This document shows, one piece after another, positions 31,924 to 41,276 of a stretch of DNA of 64,000 nt. Under the pieces are notes generated by a model. The model worked only from the letters and a program-made list of their open reading frames with translations. It did not search any database and had not been told where the DNA came from. Source of the stretch: an uncultured Collinsella sp. (lineage in GTDB: Bacteria > Actinomycetota > Coriobacteriia > Coriobacteriales > Coriobacteriaceae); assembly GCA_902493855.1 (NCBI GenBank), contig CABUQV010000004.1:1-64000 (forward strand). The letters are read 5' to 3'. A program made the translations under genes and the position numbers. Numbering within the stretch: position 1 is the stretch's first letter; each line of letters opens with the position of its first letter.

Positions 31924-33648
31924 TCACATCGTGCGATACTGACCGATTGCGCGGTACTTTTCGTAGCGGAGGTTTGTGAGGGCAGCGTCGTCGAGCTGCC
32001 CAAGCGTATCGAAGGCATCAAATGCCGAGGACATGACGGCACCGGCAATCTCCTCATGCGACAGGCCCCTATCATCGACAATGCCGTCGATGATACCGAG
32101 CGCCAACAGATCGGGAGCCGTGAGCTTCAGCGCCTCGGCGGCCTCATCCGCGCGCTCGGTATCCTTCCACAGGATCGATGCACAGGCCTCGGGGCTCACG
32201 ACCGAATAGGCCGAGCTCGAGAGCATCAGGATGCGGTCGGCCACGGACAGCGCCAGCGCGCCACCAGAGCCGCCCTCGCCTGTCACCACCGAGACAATCG
32301 GCGTCTTAAGGCCGCTCATCTCCATGAGGTTCTGGGCAATCGCCTCACCCTGGCCGCGTTCCTCGGCACCGATGCCGCAAAACGCGCCCGAAGTATCGAC
32401 CAGGCACAGAACCGGTCGACCAAACTTTTCGGCCTGGCGCATAAGGCGACGCGCTTTGCGGTAGCCCTCGGGATGTGCCATACCAAAGTTGCGACGCATG
32501 CGCTCTTTGGTCGTGGTGCCGCGCTCGATGGCGATAACCGTCACGGGTCGCCCGTCCTTCCAGCCAATGCCAGCCACCGCAGCGGCGTCGTCGCCAAAGT
32601 AACGGTCGCCGTGCAGCTCCACAAATCCATCCAAGCCCAGCGAGATCATCTCGCCCGCCGTGGCGCGATCTGCCGAGCGGGTCTGCTTGACAATCTCGAG
32701 TGCCGTTTTTGGCGCGGCCGTGCGCTTAAACAGATGTCCCAGCTTCTTGCCGCGGCGCCCTGTATGCACGATCTCATGCGGTGCCCCCAGGCCGGGCGCG
32801 TGCCCTTCGTGCAGTGCCAGCAGCTCGCCTACCGTGAGCGCAATCTCGCCACGCGGAACAACGGCATCGCAAAAACCGTGCTCCAGCAAAAACTCGGAGC
32901 GCTGGAATCCCTTGGGCAGGCGCTTGTGCATGTTCTGCTCGATCACGCGCGGGCCGGCAAATGCCGTCAGGGCATCGGGCTCGGCCAGGCTAATATCGCC
33001 CTCCATGGCAAAGCTCGCGGTTACGCCTCCGGTCGTGGGATCAGTGAGCACCGTGATATACAGGCCGCCCACCTCGCTATGGCGCCTAACCGCCGCAGAA
33101 ATCTTGGCCATCTGCATAAGCGATGTCACGCCCTCTTGCATGCGTGCACCGCCCGAAACGGTAAAGCCGACAACTGGCAATCCAAGCTCGGTCGCTCGCT
33201 CAAATGTGCGACAGATCTTCTCGCCCACCACGGAACCCATCGAGCCCATCATAAAGTTGGCGTCCATAAAGAAGAGCGCGGTATCGCAACCGCAGATTTT
33301 GCCCCTGCCGCACACAACGGCGTCGCGCTCGCCCGAACGCTCGCACACGCTCTTAAGCTTGTCGGCATAGCCGGGAAACGAGAGGAAGTCCTCCGACGCC
33401 AGATTGGCATCCCATTCCTCAAACGTGCCCTCGTCGACCGTCATGCGCATGCGCGCGCGACCGCTCACGCGAAAGTGTTTGCCGCAACGAGGGCAGACCT
33501 CGAGGTTGTCGTGCAGGCGTGCCTCATCGATCACACGGCGGCACTCCGGGCACTTGATAAACACGTGGCGTGCGGGAAACTCGGCGCACGACTCGGTTAT
33601 CGGCCCCTCAAGGACATTGACCGTCTTCGCTTTTCTATTCATCAGCAT
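31924..33648 (-). CDS. accDA: Fused acetyl-CoA carboxylase carboxyltransferase, beta+alpha
   Basis: The 574-residue protein joins AccD and AccA. The beta half (about 1-285) has a four-cysteine zinc ribbon (CPECRRV, then CPRCGKHF) and the carboxyltransferase fold. The alpha half (about 300-574) includes ELHGDRYFGDD, GTTTKERMRRNFGM and GEGGSGGALALSVADRI. It transfers CO2 from biotin on AccB to acetyl-CoA, making malonyl-CoA for the adjacent fab genes. The ATG at 33648 overlaps the accC stop by 14 bases, indicating coupling, and GGGG lies 7 bases upstream. Fusion guarantees 1:1 stoichiometry of the subunits. Confidence 0.92.
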   Translation of the reverse strand: MLMNRKAKTVNVLEGPITESCAEFPARHVFIKCPECRRVIDEARLHDNLEVCPRCGKHFRVSGRARMRMTVDEGTFEEWDANLASEDFLSFPGYADKLKSVCERSGERDAVVCGRGKICGCDTALFFMDANFMMGSMGSVVGEKICRTFERATELGLPVVGFTVSGGARMQEGVTSLMQMAKISAAVRRHSEVGGLYITVLTDPTTGGVTASFAMEGDISLAEPDALTAFAGPRVIEQNMHKRLPKGFQRSEFLLEHGFCDAVVPRGEIALTVGELLALHEGHAPGLGAPHEIVHTGRRGKKLGHLFKRTAAPKTALEIVKQTRSADRATAGEMISLGLDGFVELHGDRYFGDDAAAVAGIGWKDGRPVTVIAIERGTTTKERMRRNFGMAHPEGYRKARRLMRQAEKFGRPVLCLVDTSGAFCGIGAEERGQGEAIAQNLMEMSGLKTPIVSVVTGEGGSGGALALSVADRILMLSSSAYSVVSPEACASILWKDTERADEAAEALKLTAPDLLALGIIDGIVDDRGLSHEEIAGAVMSSAFDAFDTLGQLDDAALTNLRYEKYRAIGQYRTM

Positions 33649-34978
33649 AGAGATGCCCCATCAGATCGTTGTGGTACATGCCCGACAAGAACTCGTCGTT
33701 TGCCAGCACGTCGAGCTGAAGCTCGCTGTTTTCGCTCACGCCCTCAATCACGAGCTCGCCCAGGGCCGAGCGCATCTTACGAATAGCGCCGTCACGCGTG
33801 GGCGCACACACGATGAGCTTGCCGAGCATAGAGTCGTAGTACGGCGGAACTTTCGCACCGGTAAACATGGCGGAATCCCAGCGTACGCGCGGACCGCCCG
33901 GCACACGCAACGCGGTGACCGTTCCGCAGGACGGCAGAAAGTCCGGCGTTTCGGCATTGATGCGGCACTCCATGGCGTGGTTGCGGACCGGCATGTCCTC
34001 CTGCTCAAAGGGCAGAGGCTGGCCGGCTGCCACGCGCAGCTGCCACTTGACCAAGTCGGTATCGGTCACAAACTCTGTAACCGGATGCTCCACCTGCAAG
34101 CGCGTGTTCATTTCCATAAAGTAGAAATTGCCGTCGTCCGAATACAGAAACTCGATGGTACCGGCTCCTTCGTAGCCGACGGCACGAGCCAGGTCACGCG
34201 CTGCCTTGTGCATGCGAGCACGAATGTCGTTGTGTCCGTCGAGGCACGGCGCGGGACTCTCTTCGATCAGCTTTTGGTTGCGACGCTGCACCGAGCACTC
34301 GCGCTCGCCGAGCGAAAATACATGGCCCTGCTTATCGGCCATAATCTGCACCTCAACGTGGTGCGCCGGCGCGACGAACTTCTCCATGTAGCACTCGCCG
34401 TCGCCAAAAACGGCCTCGCCCTCGGCACGCGCCTCGATGAACGCCTTTGCCGCATCTTCCACGCGCTCGACCTTGCGAATGCCGCGACCGCCACCGCCCG
34501 CGCGCGCCTTAATGAGCACGGGACAGCCAATGCGCTCGGCCTCGGCCGTCGCCTCCTCGGGACTTTTGAGCAAATCGCAGCCCGGCACGATGGGCACGCC
34601 CGCCGCGGCAGCCGTTCGGCGTGCGGCGTCCTTGTCGCCCATGCTGTCGATCACCTCGGCCGAAGGACCGACAAAAGCCAGGCCATACTTGTCGCAGTCG
34701 CGTACAAAGCTCGCCTTCTCGGAAAAGAAGCCGTACCCAGGATGGATCGCCTTTGCGCCCGACTTTACGGCACAGGTGAGCACGGCATCGTCGTTGAGGT
34801 AGCTCTCGGCAAGACGCGGGCCGCCGATGCAATACGCCTCGTCGGCAAGTTGCACGTGCAGCGCGTCCGCATCGGCCGTGGAATAAACGGCGACGGTCTT
34901 GATGCCCATATCGCGGCACGCACGGATAACACGGACCGCGACTTCGCCGCGATTGGCGATGAGCACTTTGTCGAACAT
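33635..34978 (-). CDS. accC: Biotin carboxylase
   Basis: The 447-residue ATP-grasp enzyme carboxylates biotin on AccB. It starts FDKVLIANRGEVAVRVIRAC, has the glycine-rich ATP loop KARAGGGGRGIR near 158-169 and the conserved EMNTRLQVEHPVTE near 287-300. AAGGAAGG lies 5 bases before ATG at 34978; the longer upstream frame is not conserved. It lies 10 bases after fabZ in the fatty-acid operon. Confidence 0.95.
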   Translation of the reverse strand: MFDKVLIANRGEVAVRVIRACRDMGIKTVAVYSTADADALHVQLADEAYCIGGPRLAESYLNDDAVLTCAVKSGAKAIHPGYGFFSEKASFVRDCDKYGLAFVGPSAEVIDSMGDKDAARRTAAAAGVPIVPGCDLLKSPEEATAEAERIGCPVLIKARAGGGGRGIRKVERVEDAAKAFIEARAEGEAVFGDGECYMEKFVAPAHHVEVQIMADKQGHVFSLGERECSVQRRNQKLIEESPAPCLDGHNDIRARMHKAARDLARAVGYEGAGTIEFLYSDDGNFYFMEMNTRLQVEHPVTEFVTDTDLVKWQLRVAAGQPLPFEQEDMPVRNHAMECRINAETPDFLPSCGTVTALRVPGGPRVRWDSAMFTGAKVPPYYDSMLGKLIVCAPTRDGAIRKMRSALGELVIEGVSENSELQLDVLANDEFLSGMYHNDLMGHLYADE

Positions 34979-34988
34979 GAAGCCTTCC

Positions 34989-35411
34989 TTAACTTTCGTG
35001 CATGAGTGCAAAAGACATATCGGCGCGGCAGCAAACCTCACCGTTGACGCTCGCAGTACCCGTCGCAAAGCGGAACGGCCCGCGCGCACGCGTGATGGTG
35101 CACACCAGATCCACCGTGTCGCCCGGGCGCACCGGACGCTTAAAGCGCACCTTGTCCAGACTCGTGTAGAACGGCGTCGCGCCGCGCGCCTCCTCATCGC
35201 CCATCAGCAGCACGCAACAGTTTTGGGCGAGCATCTCGCACTGAATCACACCGGGAACGACCGGGTTTCCCGGAAAATGCCCCTGCAAAAAGTACTCGTC
35301 ACCCGTGATCGTGATCTTGCCGTGGGCCTCGTCGCCCACCAGCTCGGCTTCGTCGAGCAAAAGCATCGGCTCGCGATGCGGCAACAGCTTCTTGAGCTCT
35401 TCTTTATTCAT
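34989..35411 (-). CDS. fabZ: 3-hydroxyacyl-ACP dehydratase FabZ
   Basis: The 140-residue hot-dog fold enzyme removes water from 3-hydroxyacyl-ACP. The catalytic histidine lies in LQGHFPGNPVVPGV, near residue 47-49, and the acidic residue in the following helix (QCEMLAQ). ATG at 35411 fits the usual start with AGGTGA 5 bases upstream; GTG at 35420 is possible. No fabA or fabM for unsaturated fatty acids is adjacent. Confidence 0.93.
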   Translation of the reverse strand: MNKEELKKLLPHREPMLLLDEAELVGDEAHGKITITGDEYFLQGHFPGNPVVPGVIQCEMLAQNCCVLLMGDEEARGATPFYTSLDKVRFKRPVRPGDTVDLVCTITRARGPFRFATGTASVNGEVCCRADMSFALMHES

Positions 35412-35420
35412 GGATATCAC

Positions 35421-35897
35421 CTATCCGATCCTCATGAGGCAGCTGCTAAACTCCACGAGGTCGCCGTCGGCCACGCAGATCTCGAGCACCTCGCCATCCG
35501 CCTCTGCCGTCACCTCGTTGAGAACCTTCATGGCCTCGATGATGCAGAGGGTCTCGCCGGCCTTGACCTTGGAGCCCACGTGCACAAACGGCTCGTCGTC
35601 CGGCGCCGGGGCAGCATAGAAAACGCCCACCATAGGAGCGGTCACCTCGGTGCCCTTGGGCTCCGGTGCGGCGGCAGGTGTCTGCGCGACGGGTTCCGGT
35701 GCGGCGGCAGGCATGGCGACAGGAGCCACCGCCGGAGCAGTCACGGCACCCGGCATGGGCATGGGCACGGCAACCGGCTGTGCGGCGCTCGCGCGCTCGA
35801 GTTCGACCGCGGTGCCATCGGGCTCCTCAACGCGTACGCGCGTGAGGCCGCGGTCCTCCATAACATCGGCTATCTCGGCAAGTCTTTTGGAATCCAT
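35421..35897 (-). CDS. accB: Biotin carboxyl carrier protein
   Basis: The 158-residue AccB has a flexible Ala/Pro linker (about 35-80) and a C-terminal biotinyl domain with EAMKVLNEV, whose lysine is biotinylated by BirA. It carries carboxyl groups between AccC and AccDA. The gap to fabF is 3 bases. Its ligase gene, birA, is divergent from this operon's promoter. Confidence 0.94.
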   Translation of the reverse strand: MDSKRLAEIADVMEDRGLTRVRVEEPDGTAVELERASAAQPVAVPMPMPGAVTAPAVAPVAMPAAAPEPVAQTPAAAPEPKGTEVTAPMVGVFYAAPAPDDEPFVHVGSKVKAGETLCIIEAMKVLNEVTAEADGEVLEICVADGDLVEFSSCLMRIG

Positions 35898-35900
35898 GCT

Positions 35901-37148
35901 CTAGCTCCTCGTATATCTACGCAGCGCGATGGCGGCGTTGTGCCCGCCAAAGCCCAGGTTGGTCGAAAGCGCCCAGGTAAGGTCGGCGCGAACCGCGCGA
36001 TTGGGCGTGTAGTCAAGATCGCAGGCGGGATCGGGCGTGTGGTAGTTAATGGTCGGCGGCACCACGCCCTGCTCGAGCGCCATGGCGCAGGCCATGACCT
36101 CAATGGCACCCGTAGCACCGATCATGTGGCCGGTCATCGACTTAGTCGACGAGACGTGCGCGGCGCGCGCCGCGTCCTCGCCGAGCGCACGCTTAATGCC
36201 CGCCGTCTCGGACGAATCGTTGAGCTTGGTCGATGTGCCGTGGGCATTGATGTAGAGACCCTCGGAAGGCTTGACGTCGCCCTCGGTCACCGCCAGCGAT
36301 ATCGCGCGGGCAATGCCGGCAGCCTCGGGATCAGGGCTCGTGATGTGATAGGCATCATCGGTGTTGCCGTAGCCCACGACCTCGGCATAAATGTGCGCAC
36401 CGCGCGCCTGCGCATGTTCCATGCTCTCGAGTACCAGCACGCAGGCGCCCTCGCCCATCACAAAGCCATCGCGGTCTGCATCGAACGGGCGGCAAGCCGT
36501 CGCGGGATCAGGGTTGGTGGTCAATGCGCGGCAGGACGTAAAGCCCGCAACGGCATCGGGGATAATTGCGGCCTCGGCACCGCCGGCGAGAATCGCATCG
36601 GCATAGCCGTGCTTGATGGCGCGGAACGCCTCGCCCACCGCATGGGCCGAGGTTGCGCACGCGGTCACCACGGGCAGGGTCGGGCCCTTTGCCTTATGGC
36701 GAATCGCGATGTTGCCCGAAGCCATGTTGGGAATCATCATCGCGATCATATAGGGCGATGCGCGGCGGGGCCCGCGGTCGGCAATCGTATGGACGTTGTC
36801 GACAAGCGTCTGCATGCCGCCCACGCCCGAGCCCACGTAGACGCCCAGGCGCTCGCGATCGATGGCGCCTTCGACATCAAAGCCCGCATCGTGCATCGCC
36901 TCGTCCGAAGCCGCCATCGCAAACTGAACGCAAGGGTCCAGATGCTTGGCGTCACGCTTGCCAAAGTACTCGTTGCCGTCAAAGCCCTTGACCTCGGCCG
37001 CCACCTTGACGGCAAATGCATCGGTATCGAAGTGCGTAATCGGGCCGATGCCGCACGTGCCAGCGCACATTGCCGCCCAGGTGGCAAGCGCGGTGTTGCC
37101 GAGCGGCGATACGGCACCTATGCCGGTGATTGCAACTCTCTGTTCCAT
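35901..37148 (-). CDS. fabF: 3-oxoacyl-ACP synthase II
   Basis: The 415-residue condensing enzyme has the Cys-His-His triad: cysteine in VTACATSAHAVGE, histidine in NAHGTSTKLND and histidine in TGHMIGATGAIE. It elongates acyl-ACP with malonyl-ACP. GAGGAG lies 6 bases before the ATG at 37148; ATG at 37151 and a TTG at 37166 are alternatives. The gap to fabG is 39 bases. Confidence 0.95.
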   Translation of the reverse strand: MEQRVAITGIGAVSPLGNTALATWAAMCAGTCGIGPITHFDTDAFAVKVAAEVKGFDGNEYFGKRDAKHLDPCVQFAMAASDEAMHDAGFDVEGAIDRERLGVYVGSGVGGMQTLVDNVHTIADRGPRRASPYMIAMMIPNMASGNIAIRHKAKGPTLPVVTACATSAHAVGEAFRAIKHGYADAILAGGAEAAIIPDAVAGFTSCRALTTNPDPATACRPFDADRDGFVMGEGACVLVLESMEHAQARGAHIYAEVVGYGNTDDAYHITSPDPEAAGIARAISLAVTEGDVKPSEGLYINAHGTSTKLNDSSETAGIKRALGEDAARAAHVSSTKSMTGHMIGATGAIEVMACAMALEQGVVPPTINYHTPDPACDLDYTPNRAVRADLTWALSTNLGFGGHNAAIALRRYTRS

Positions 37149-37187
37149 CATGGTCTCCTCATCCAAGCCGTTCTTCGACCCTGATTT

Positions 37188-37961
37188 CTACATCGCCATT
37201 CCGCCGTCAACGCGTACGACCTCGCCCGTAATGTAGGAAGCCGCATCGCTCGCCAAAAAGCGCACCACGCCGGCCACTTCCTCGGGGCGCGCCATGCGCT
37301 TAAGGGGAATCTGCTCCTCGGTTGCCGCACGAACCTTTTCCGAAAGCTTTGCCGTCATATCTGTCTCGACAAACCCGGGGGCGACCGCGTTCACTCGTAC
37401 GCCGCGGGGCGCAAGCTCGCGCGCCACCGCCTTGGTCAAGCCGATCACGCCCGCCTTGGAGGCAGCGTAGTTGGCTTGCCCGGCATTGCCCATCAGGCCC
37501 ACAACCGAGCTCATGTTGACGACGCAGCCGCCGCGCTGGCGCATAAAGGTCTTGGTGAGCGTGCGCGTCATGTTGAATGTTCCCTTGAGATTGACGTCGA
37601 GCACGCGGTCGAAGGCGTCATCGCCCATGCGCATGAGCAGGCCATCGCGGGTGATGCCAGCGTTGTTGACGAGCGCCCAAATGGAGCCAAAGTCGTTGAG
37701 GACCGCTTCCACGCACGCGTTGACGGCAGCGGGATCGGCCACGTCGCATTGATATGCGCGAGCTGTGGCACCAGCGGCCTCGCAGGCTTCGCACGTCTCG
37801 CGCGCCGCATCGACGCTGCCGGCATAGACGACGGCGATATCGTAGCCATCCTCCGCCAGACCGATAGCGCAGGCGCGGCCGATACCCCGCGAGCCGCCCG
37901 TGACCAGTGCCACGCGACGTAAGTCGTTGCGCTCGAGCGTGCCGTTGTTCAAATTGCCCAT
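37188..37961 (-). CDS. fabG: 3-oxoacyl-ACP reductase
   Basis: The 257-residue short-chain dehydrogenase has the cofactor motif TGGSRGIG (near 21-28), NNAG (near 98-101), the catalytic serine in NMSSVVG and YAASK. It reduces 3-oxoacyl-ACP with NADPH. It is about ten residues longer than usual at the N-terminus (MGNLNNGTLERNDL), so a slightly later start is possible. It lies between fabD and fabF. Confidence 0.93.
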   Translation of the reverse strand: MGNLNNGTLERNDLRRVALVTGGSRGIGRACAIGLAEDGYDIAVVYAGSVDAARETCEACEAAGATARAYQCDVADPAAVNACVEAVLNDFGSIWALVNNAGITRDGLLMRMGDDAFDRVLDVNLKGTFNMTRTLTKTFMRQRGGCVVNMSSVVGLMGNAGQANYAASKAGVIGLTKAVARELAPRGVRVNAVAPGFVETDMTAKLSEKVRAATEEQIPLKRMARPEEVAGVVRFLASDAASYITGEVVRVDGGMAM

Positions 37962-37991
37962 GTCATTCCTTTCGGGTTACAGCCCTGTGGA

Positions 37992-38918
37992 CTATGCGAG
38001 CTCGTCGGCAATAGCTGCGACCTGCTCGGCTGTTTCGCACGAATACACGCAAACGTCGCTCAGCGTACGCTTGACCAGGCCGGACAGCGTTTTGCCAGGG
38101 CCAACCTCAATAAACGTGTCGATGCCCTGATCCTGCAGAGTATGCAGCGTGTCGACCCAGCGCACGGCATGACTCACCTGGTTGGCCAAGACATCCGATG
38201 CCGCTCGCGGATCCGCCGGATAGGGCGCCGCCGTCATGTTTGCCATGACCGGAATCAGCAGCGGAGACGGCGCGTGGCCGGCTTGGATATACGTCGCCAG
38301 CCCCTCAGTCGCCTCGGTCATATAGGGACTATGGAATGCACCCGACACCGCGACTTTCATAGCGCGGCCGCCAGCCCCTTTTACTAGGACGTCGAGCTCC
38401 TGCAGCGCCTCGGGCGCTCCGGCAACAACCGTCTGCTGCGGGCTGTTGTAGTTGACCGGCCAGCAGTCCTCGCCGGCCTGTTTTGCCAGGTTCTCGACTT
38501 GCTCCGCATCGAGCTTGATGACGGCGCGCATACCGCCCGGATGGCGCTCGGCAGCCGCGGCCATCAGCGCCGCGCGCTCGCACACGAGCTCAAAGCCCGC
38601 TCGCGTATCGAATGCCCCCGCAAAGGTGAGCGCGGCGACCTCGCCCAGCGAGAATCCCGCACAGGCGGCAGGCACCACGCCGCGCTCACGCAGAGCGGTA
38701 GCCGCTGCCAGGTCGTGAACGAACACGCACGGCTGCGTGTTCTCGGTCTGCGAGAGCTCCTCCTTGGAGGCGCTCCGGCACTGCTCGCTGGTCCCCGGGC
38801 GCACCTCGTCGACAATGGCGAACACCTCGGCGGCCGCCGGCGATGCCTCGATCAGGTCGACGCCCATCGCGGGGTGTTGGGCACCCTGGCCAGCAAACAG
38901 AAACGCTACGCTACCCAT
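37992..38918 (-). CDS. fabD: Malonyl-CoA:ACP transacylase
   Basis: The 308-residue enzyme transfers malonyl from CoA to ACP. It starts VAFLFAGQGAQ, has the nucleophile elbow GFSLGE (near 91-96; phenylalanine where E. coli has histidine) and the second active-site histidine in SGAFHSPYM. ATG at 38918 has AAGGG 9 bases upstream and overlaps the fabK stop by 13 bases, so translation is coupled. Confidence 0.94.
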   Translation of the reverse strand: MGSVAFLFAGQGAQHPAMGVDLIEASPAAAEVFAIVDEVRPGTSEQCRSASKEELSQTENTQPCVFVHDLAAATALRERGVVPAACAGFSLGEVAALTFAGAFDTRAGFELVCERAALMAAAAERHPGGMRAVIKLDAEQVENLAKQAGEDCWPVNYNSPQQTVVAGAPEALQELDVLVKGAGGRAMKVAVSGAFHSPYMTEATEGLATYIQAGHAPSPLLIPVMANMTAAPYPADPRAASDVLANQVSHAVRWVDTLHTLQDQGIDTFIEVGPGKTLSGLVKRTLSDVCVYSCETAEQVAAIADELA

Positions 38919-39850
38919 GCGGACGCACCCTTCAGGACATGCTCGGCGCCATCGACCAGATCGTCGACGATTTCGCGTGCGCTCTGGCGTTCGTTGACCA
39001 TGCCGGCAATCTGTCCGCACAAATACGAACCCTCTTCGTAATTACCGTCTTTTGCGGCCTTCCGAAGTGCGCCCGTGCCCATGGCCCCAAGCTCCTCGGG
39101 GCTTGCACCCGCCGCCTCACTTTTAGCGTAGGCATTGGTGAAGGGGCTCTTGAGCGCACGCACCGGATGTCCCGTCGAGCGACCGGTCGCACGCGTCGAC
39201 GTGTCGCCTGCCTTGAGCACCAGCTCCTTGTACTGCTCGGAAACGGTGCATTCGTTTGCAACGAGGAAGCGTGTACCCACCTGGACGCCGGCGGCACCGA
39301 GCATAAAGGCCGCTGCCACGCCGCGACCATCGGCGATGCCGCCGGCCGCCACCACGGGAATATCGACCGCATCGACAACCTGCGGGACAAGTGCCATCGT
39401 CGAGGTCTCGCCAATATGGCCGCCCGATTCGGTACCCTCGGCAACAACCGCCGTGGCTCCACGACGTGCCACGAGGCGCGCCAGCGCCACCGAGGCAACG
39501 ACCGGGACGACCTTGATGCCCGCCTCGTTCCACGCCTTCATGTACTTGGCGGGATTGCCGGCGCCCGTCACGACGACCGGCACTCGCTCGTCAATCACGA
39601 CCTGCGCGACCTCGTCGGCAAACGGGCTCATGAGCATGACGTTGACGCCAAAGGGCTTATCCGTCTTGGCGCGCAGCTCATGAATCTGGTCGCGAAGCCA
39701 GTTGGCGTCGGCGTTCATGGCCGCGATGATGCCTAAGCCACCCGCCTCGGACACTGCGGACGCCAGCGAGGCATCGGCAATCCAGGCCATACCGCCCTGG
39801 AACACGGGCTTTTCGATGCCGAGCTGATCGCAGAGAGGAGTCTTGAGCAT
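38906..39850 (-). CDS. fabK: Enoyl-ACP reductase II (FMN-dependent)
   Basis: The 314-residue TIM-barrel protein of the FabK/nitronate monooxygenase family starts with the typical KPVFQGGMAWIAD segment. It has VAEGTESGGHIGE (catalytic-site region near 142-154) and AAGGIADGRGVAAA, where FMN phosphate binds. In this operon context it is the terminal enoyl reductase; FabK is refractory to triclosan, unlike FabI. It lies 2 bases from acpP. Confidence 0.93.
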   Translation of the reverse strand: MLKTPLCDQLGIEKPVFQGGMAWIADASLASAVSEAGGLGIIAAMNADANWLRDQIHELRAKTDKPFGVNVMLMSPFADEVAQVVIDERVPVVVTGAGNPAKYMKAWNEAGIKVVPVVASVALARLVARRGATAVVAEGTESGGHIGETSTMALVPQVVDAVDIPVVAAGGIADGRGVAAAFMLGAAGVQVGTRFLVANECTVSEQYKELVLKAGDTSTRATGRSTGHPVRALKSPFTNAYAKSEAAGASPEELGAMGTGALRKAAKDGNYEEGSYLCGQIAGMVNERQSAREIVDDLVDGAEHVLKGASAWVA

Positions 39851-39852
39851 CT

Positions 39853-40089
39853 CTACTTCTCCAATGCCGCCTCGACCGTATCGGCGAACTCGCCGACCGT
39901 CTTGGGGTTCTCCTCGGTATCGAGCTGGATGCCAAACTCGTCCTCGACGGCGACGAGGATCTCGACGGTGCCCAGGCTGTCGAGACCAATCTCCTCGAGC
40001 GTGGACTCGGGCTTCATCTCGACATCGTCAAGACCGGCGGTCTCGCGGATAACGTCGCAAACGCGCTCGAAGGTCTTCTGATCTGCCAT
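39853..40089 (-). CDS. acpP: Acyl carrier protein
   Basis: The 78-residue acidic four-helix carrier has the phosphopantetheine serine in GLDSLGTVEI (Ser38). All acyl intermediates of the pathway travel on it. It lies between fabH (51-base gap, GGAGAA upstream) and fabK (2 bases). Confidence 0.95.
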   Translation of the reverse strand: MADQKTFERVCDVIRETAGLDDVEMKPESTLEEIGLDSLGTVEILVAVEDEFGIQLDTEENPKTVGEFADTVEAALEK

Positions 40090-40140
40090 GGTAGTTCTCC
40101 TTTGGTTGTGCCCTAGGGCGTTTTTATTTCCTATGTGCGA

Positions 40141-41100
40141 CTACTTCCAACGAAGCAGATAGCCACCTATATCCAGACCGGCGCCAAATCCAACCAAGGC
40201 GATGGTGTCGCCTGTGTGAAGTGCACCGGCGTTTGCCAGCCGGTCGAGGGCAAGCGGAATGCATGCGCTCGAAATGTTGCCGATCTCGCGCAGCGTTCGA
40301 ACCACGCGCTCGTCTGGCACGCCGAGGCGCTTGACCGCCTGACTCAGGATTCGTTCGTTAGCCTGATGGAATACAAAATGGTCGATGTCTTCGACCGAAA
40401 TGCCCGCATCGCCCGCAAGCTTATGGACCGTGTCGCAGATGGCGTTGACGCCGAACTTGAACACGCGGCGGCCATTCATGGACAGCACGCTCTCGCTATC
40501 TGCAGAGGCCTTAAACGGCGAGGTGCCGACCAGACCGGGTACGCGCAACGTCTCGACGTCGGGCGCCGTCGAAAGCTCAACGGCAAGGGGGTTGTCTCCC
40601 CCAGCTCCAATCACTGCGGCGCCTGCCCCATCGCCAAAAAGCACGCAGGTGGCACGGTCGGTCCAATCGAGCGCGCGCGTCATCTGCTCGGCGGCAACGA
40701 CCAGCACGCGCTCGGCACGGCCGCGGACGATATAGCCCTCGGCGACATCGAGCGCAAATACGAACCCGGCACAGGCCGCAGAGACATCGAAGGCAGGGCA
40801 CGTCGCGCCCAGACGCTCGGCTACGGCGCACGCTTCGGCAGGGACGAGATGATCGCCCGTCGTCGTCGAACAAACGATAAGATCCAGCTGGCTCGCATGG
40901 ATTCCAGACGTCTGGAGCGCTTGCTCGCTCGCTGCCACGGCAAGGTCGTCGAGTGACTCGGTGGTGCACACATGGCGGCTCTTGATCCCCGTGCGGGTAA
41001 AAATCCACTCATCCGAGGTGTCCAGGAACTCGGACAGCTCGTCGTTGGAAACGCTGCGCTCAGGAAGTGCCGAGCCCGTTCCCAGTATCGTGAAACCCAT
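40141..41100 (-). CDS. fabH: 3-oxoacyl-ACP synthase III
   Basis: The 319-residue initiator condensing enzyme has the Cys-His-Asn triad: cysteine in VSAACAGFVFAL, histidine in FHQANERI and asparagine in IGNISSACIP. It condenses acyl-CoA primers with malonyl-ACP. ATG at 41100 has AAAGGAGG 6 bases upstream. It is the first gene of the operon, downstream of two copies of a 16-bp operator-like motif. Confidence 0.95.
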   Translation of the reverse strand: MGFTILGTGSALPERSVSNDELSEFLDTSDEWIFTRTGIKSRHVCTTESLDDLAVAASEQALQTSGIHASQLDLIVCSTTTGDHLVPAEACAVAERLGATCPAFDVSAACAGFVFALDVAEGYIVRGRAERVLVVAAEQMTRALDWTDRATCVLFGDGAGAAVIGAGGDNPLAVELSTAPDVETLRVPGLVGTSPFKASADSESVLSMNGRRVFKFGVNAICDTVHKLAGDAGISVEDIDHFVFHQANERILSQAVKRLGVPDERVVRTLREIGNISSACIPLALDRLANAGALHTGDTIALVGFGAGLDIGGYLLRWK

Positions 41101-41118
41101 CACTAGCCTCCTTTGGGT

Positions 41119-41182
41119 TGTTGATGTGTTTACATCGACCAAGAGAGGATAGCGCATTCTGCGCCTTGTTGACGTGTTAACA
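41119..41182 (-). promoter_or_regulatory. fab operon promoter with paired 16-bp operators
   Basis: TGTTGATGTGTTTACA (41119-41134) and TGTTGACGTGTTAACA (41167-41182) are near-identical partial palindromes, starts 48 bp apart in the same orientation. A TATCCT -10 for the minus-strand operon lies between them (41146-41151). The second copy also lies in the birA upstream region. This arrangement suggests a dimeric repressor controlling fab genes and perhaps birA. It does not match the FapR or FabT consensus I know. Confidence 0.6.
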
Positions 41183-41276
41183 TTAAATTGTCCAAATGCG
41201 ACAAAGGCTTCACATTGTGTCTATCTCTCGACACCATTGCGTCATTCACTTATTCATTAAGGAGGTAGCAGCCGCT

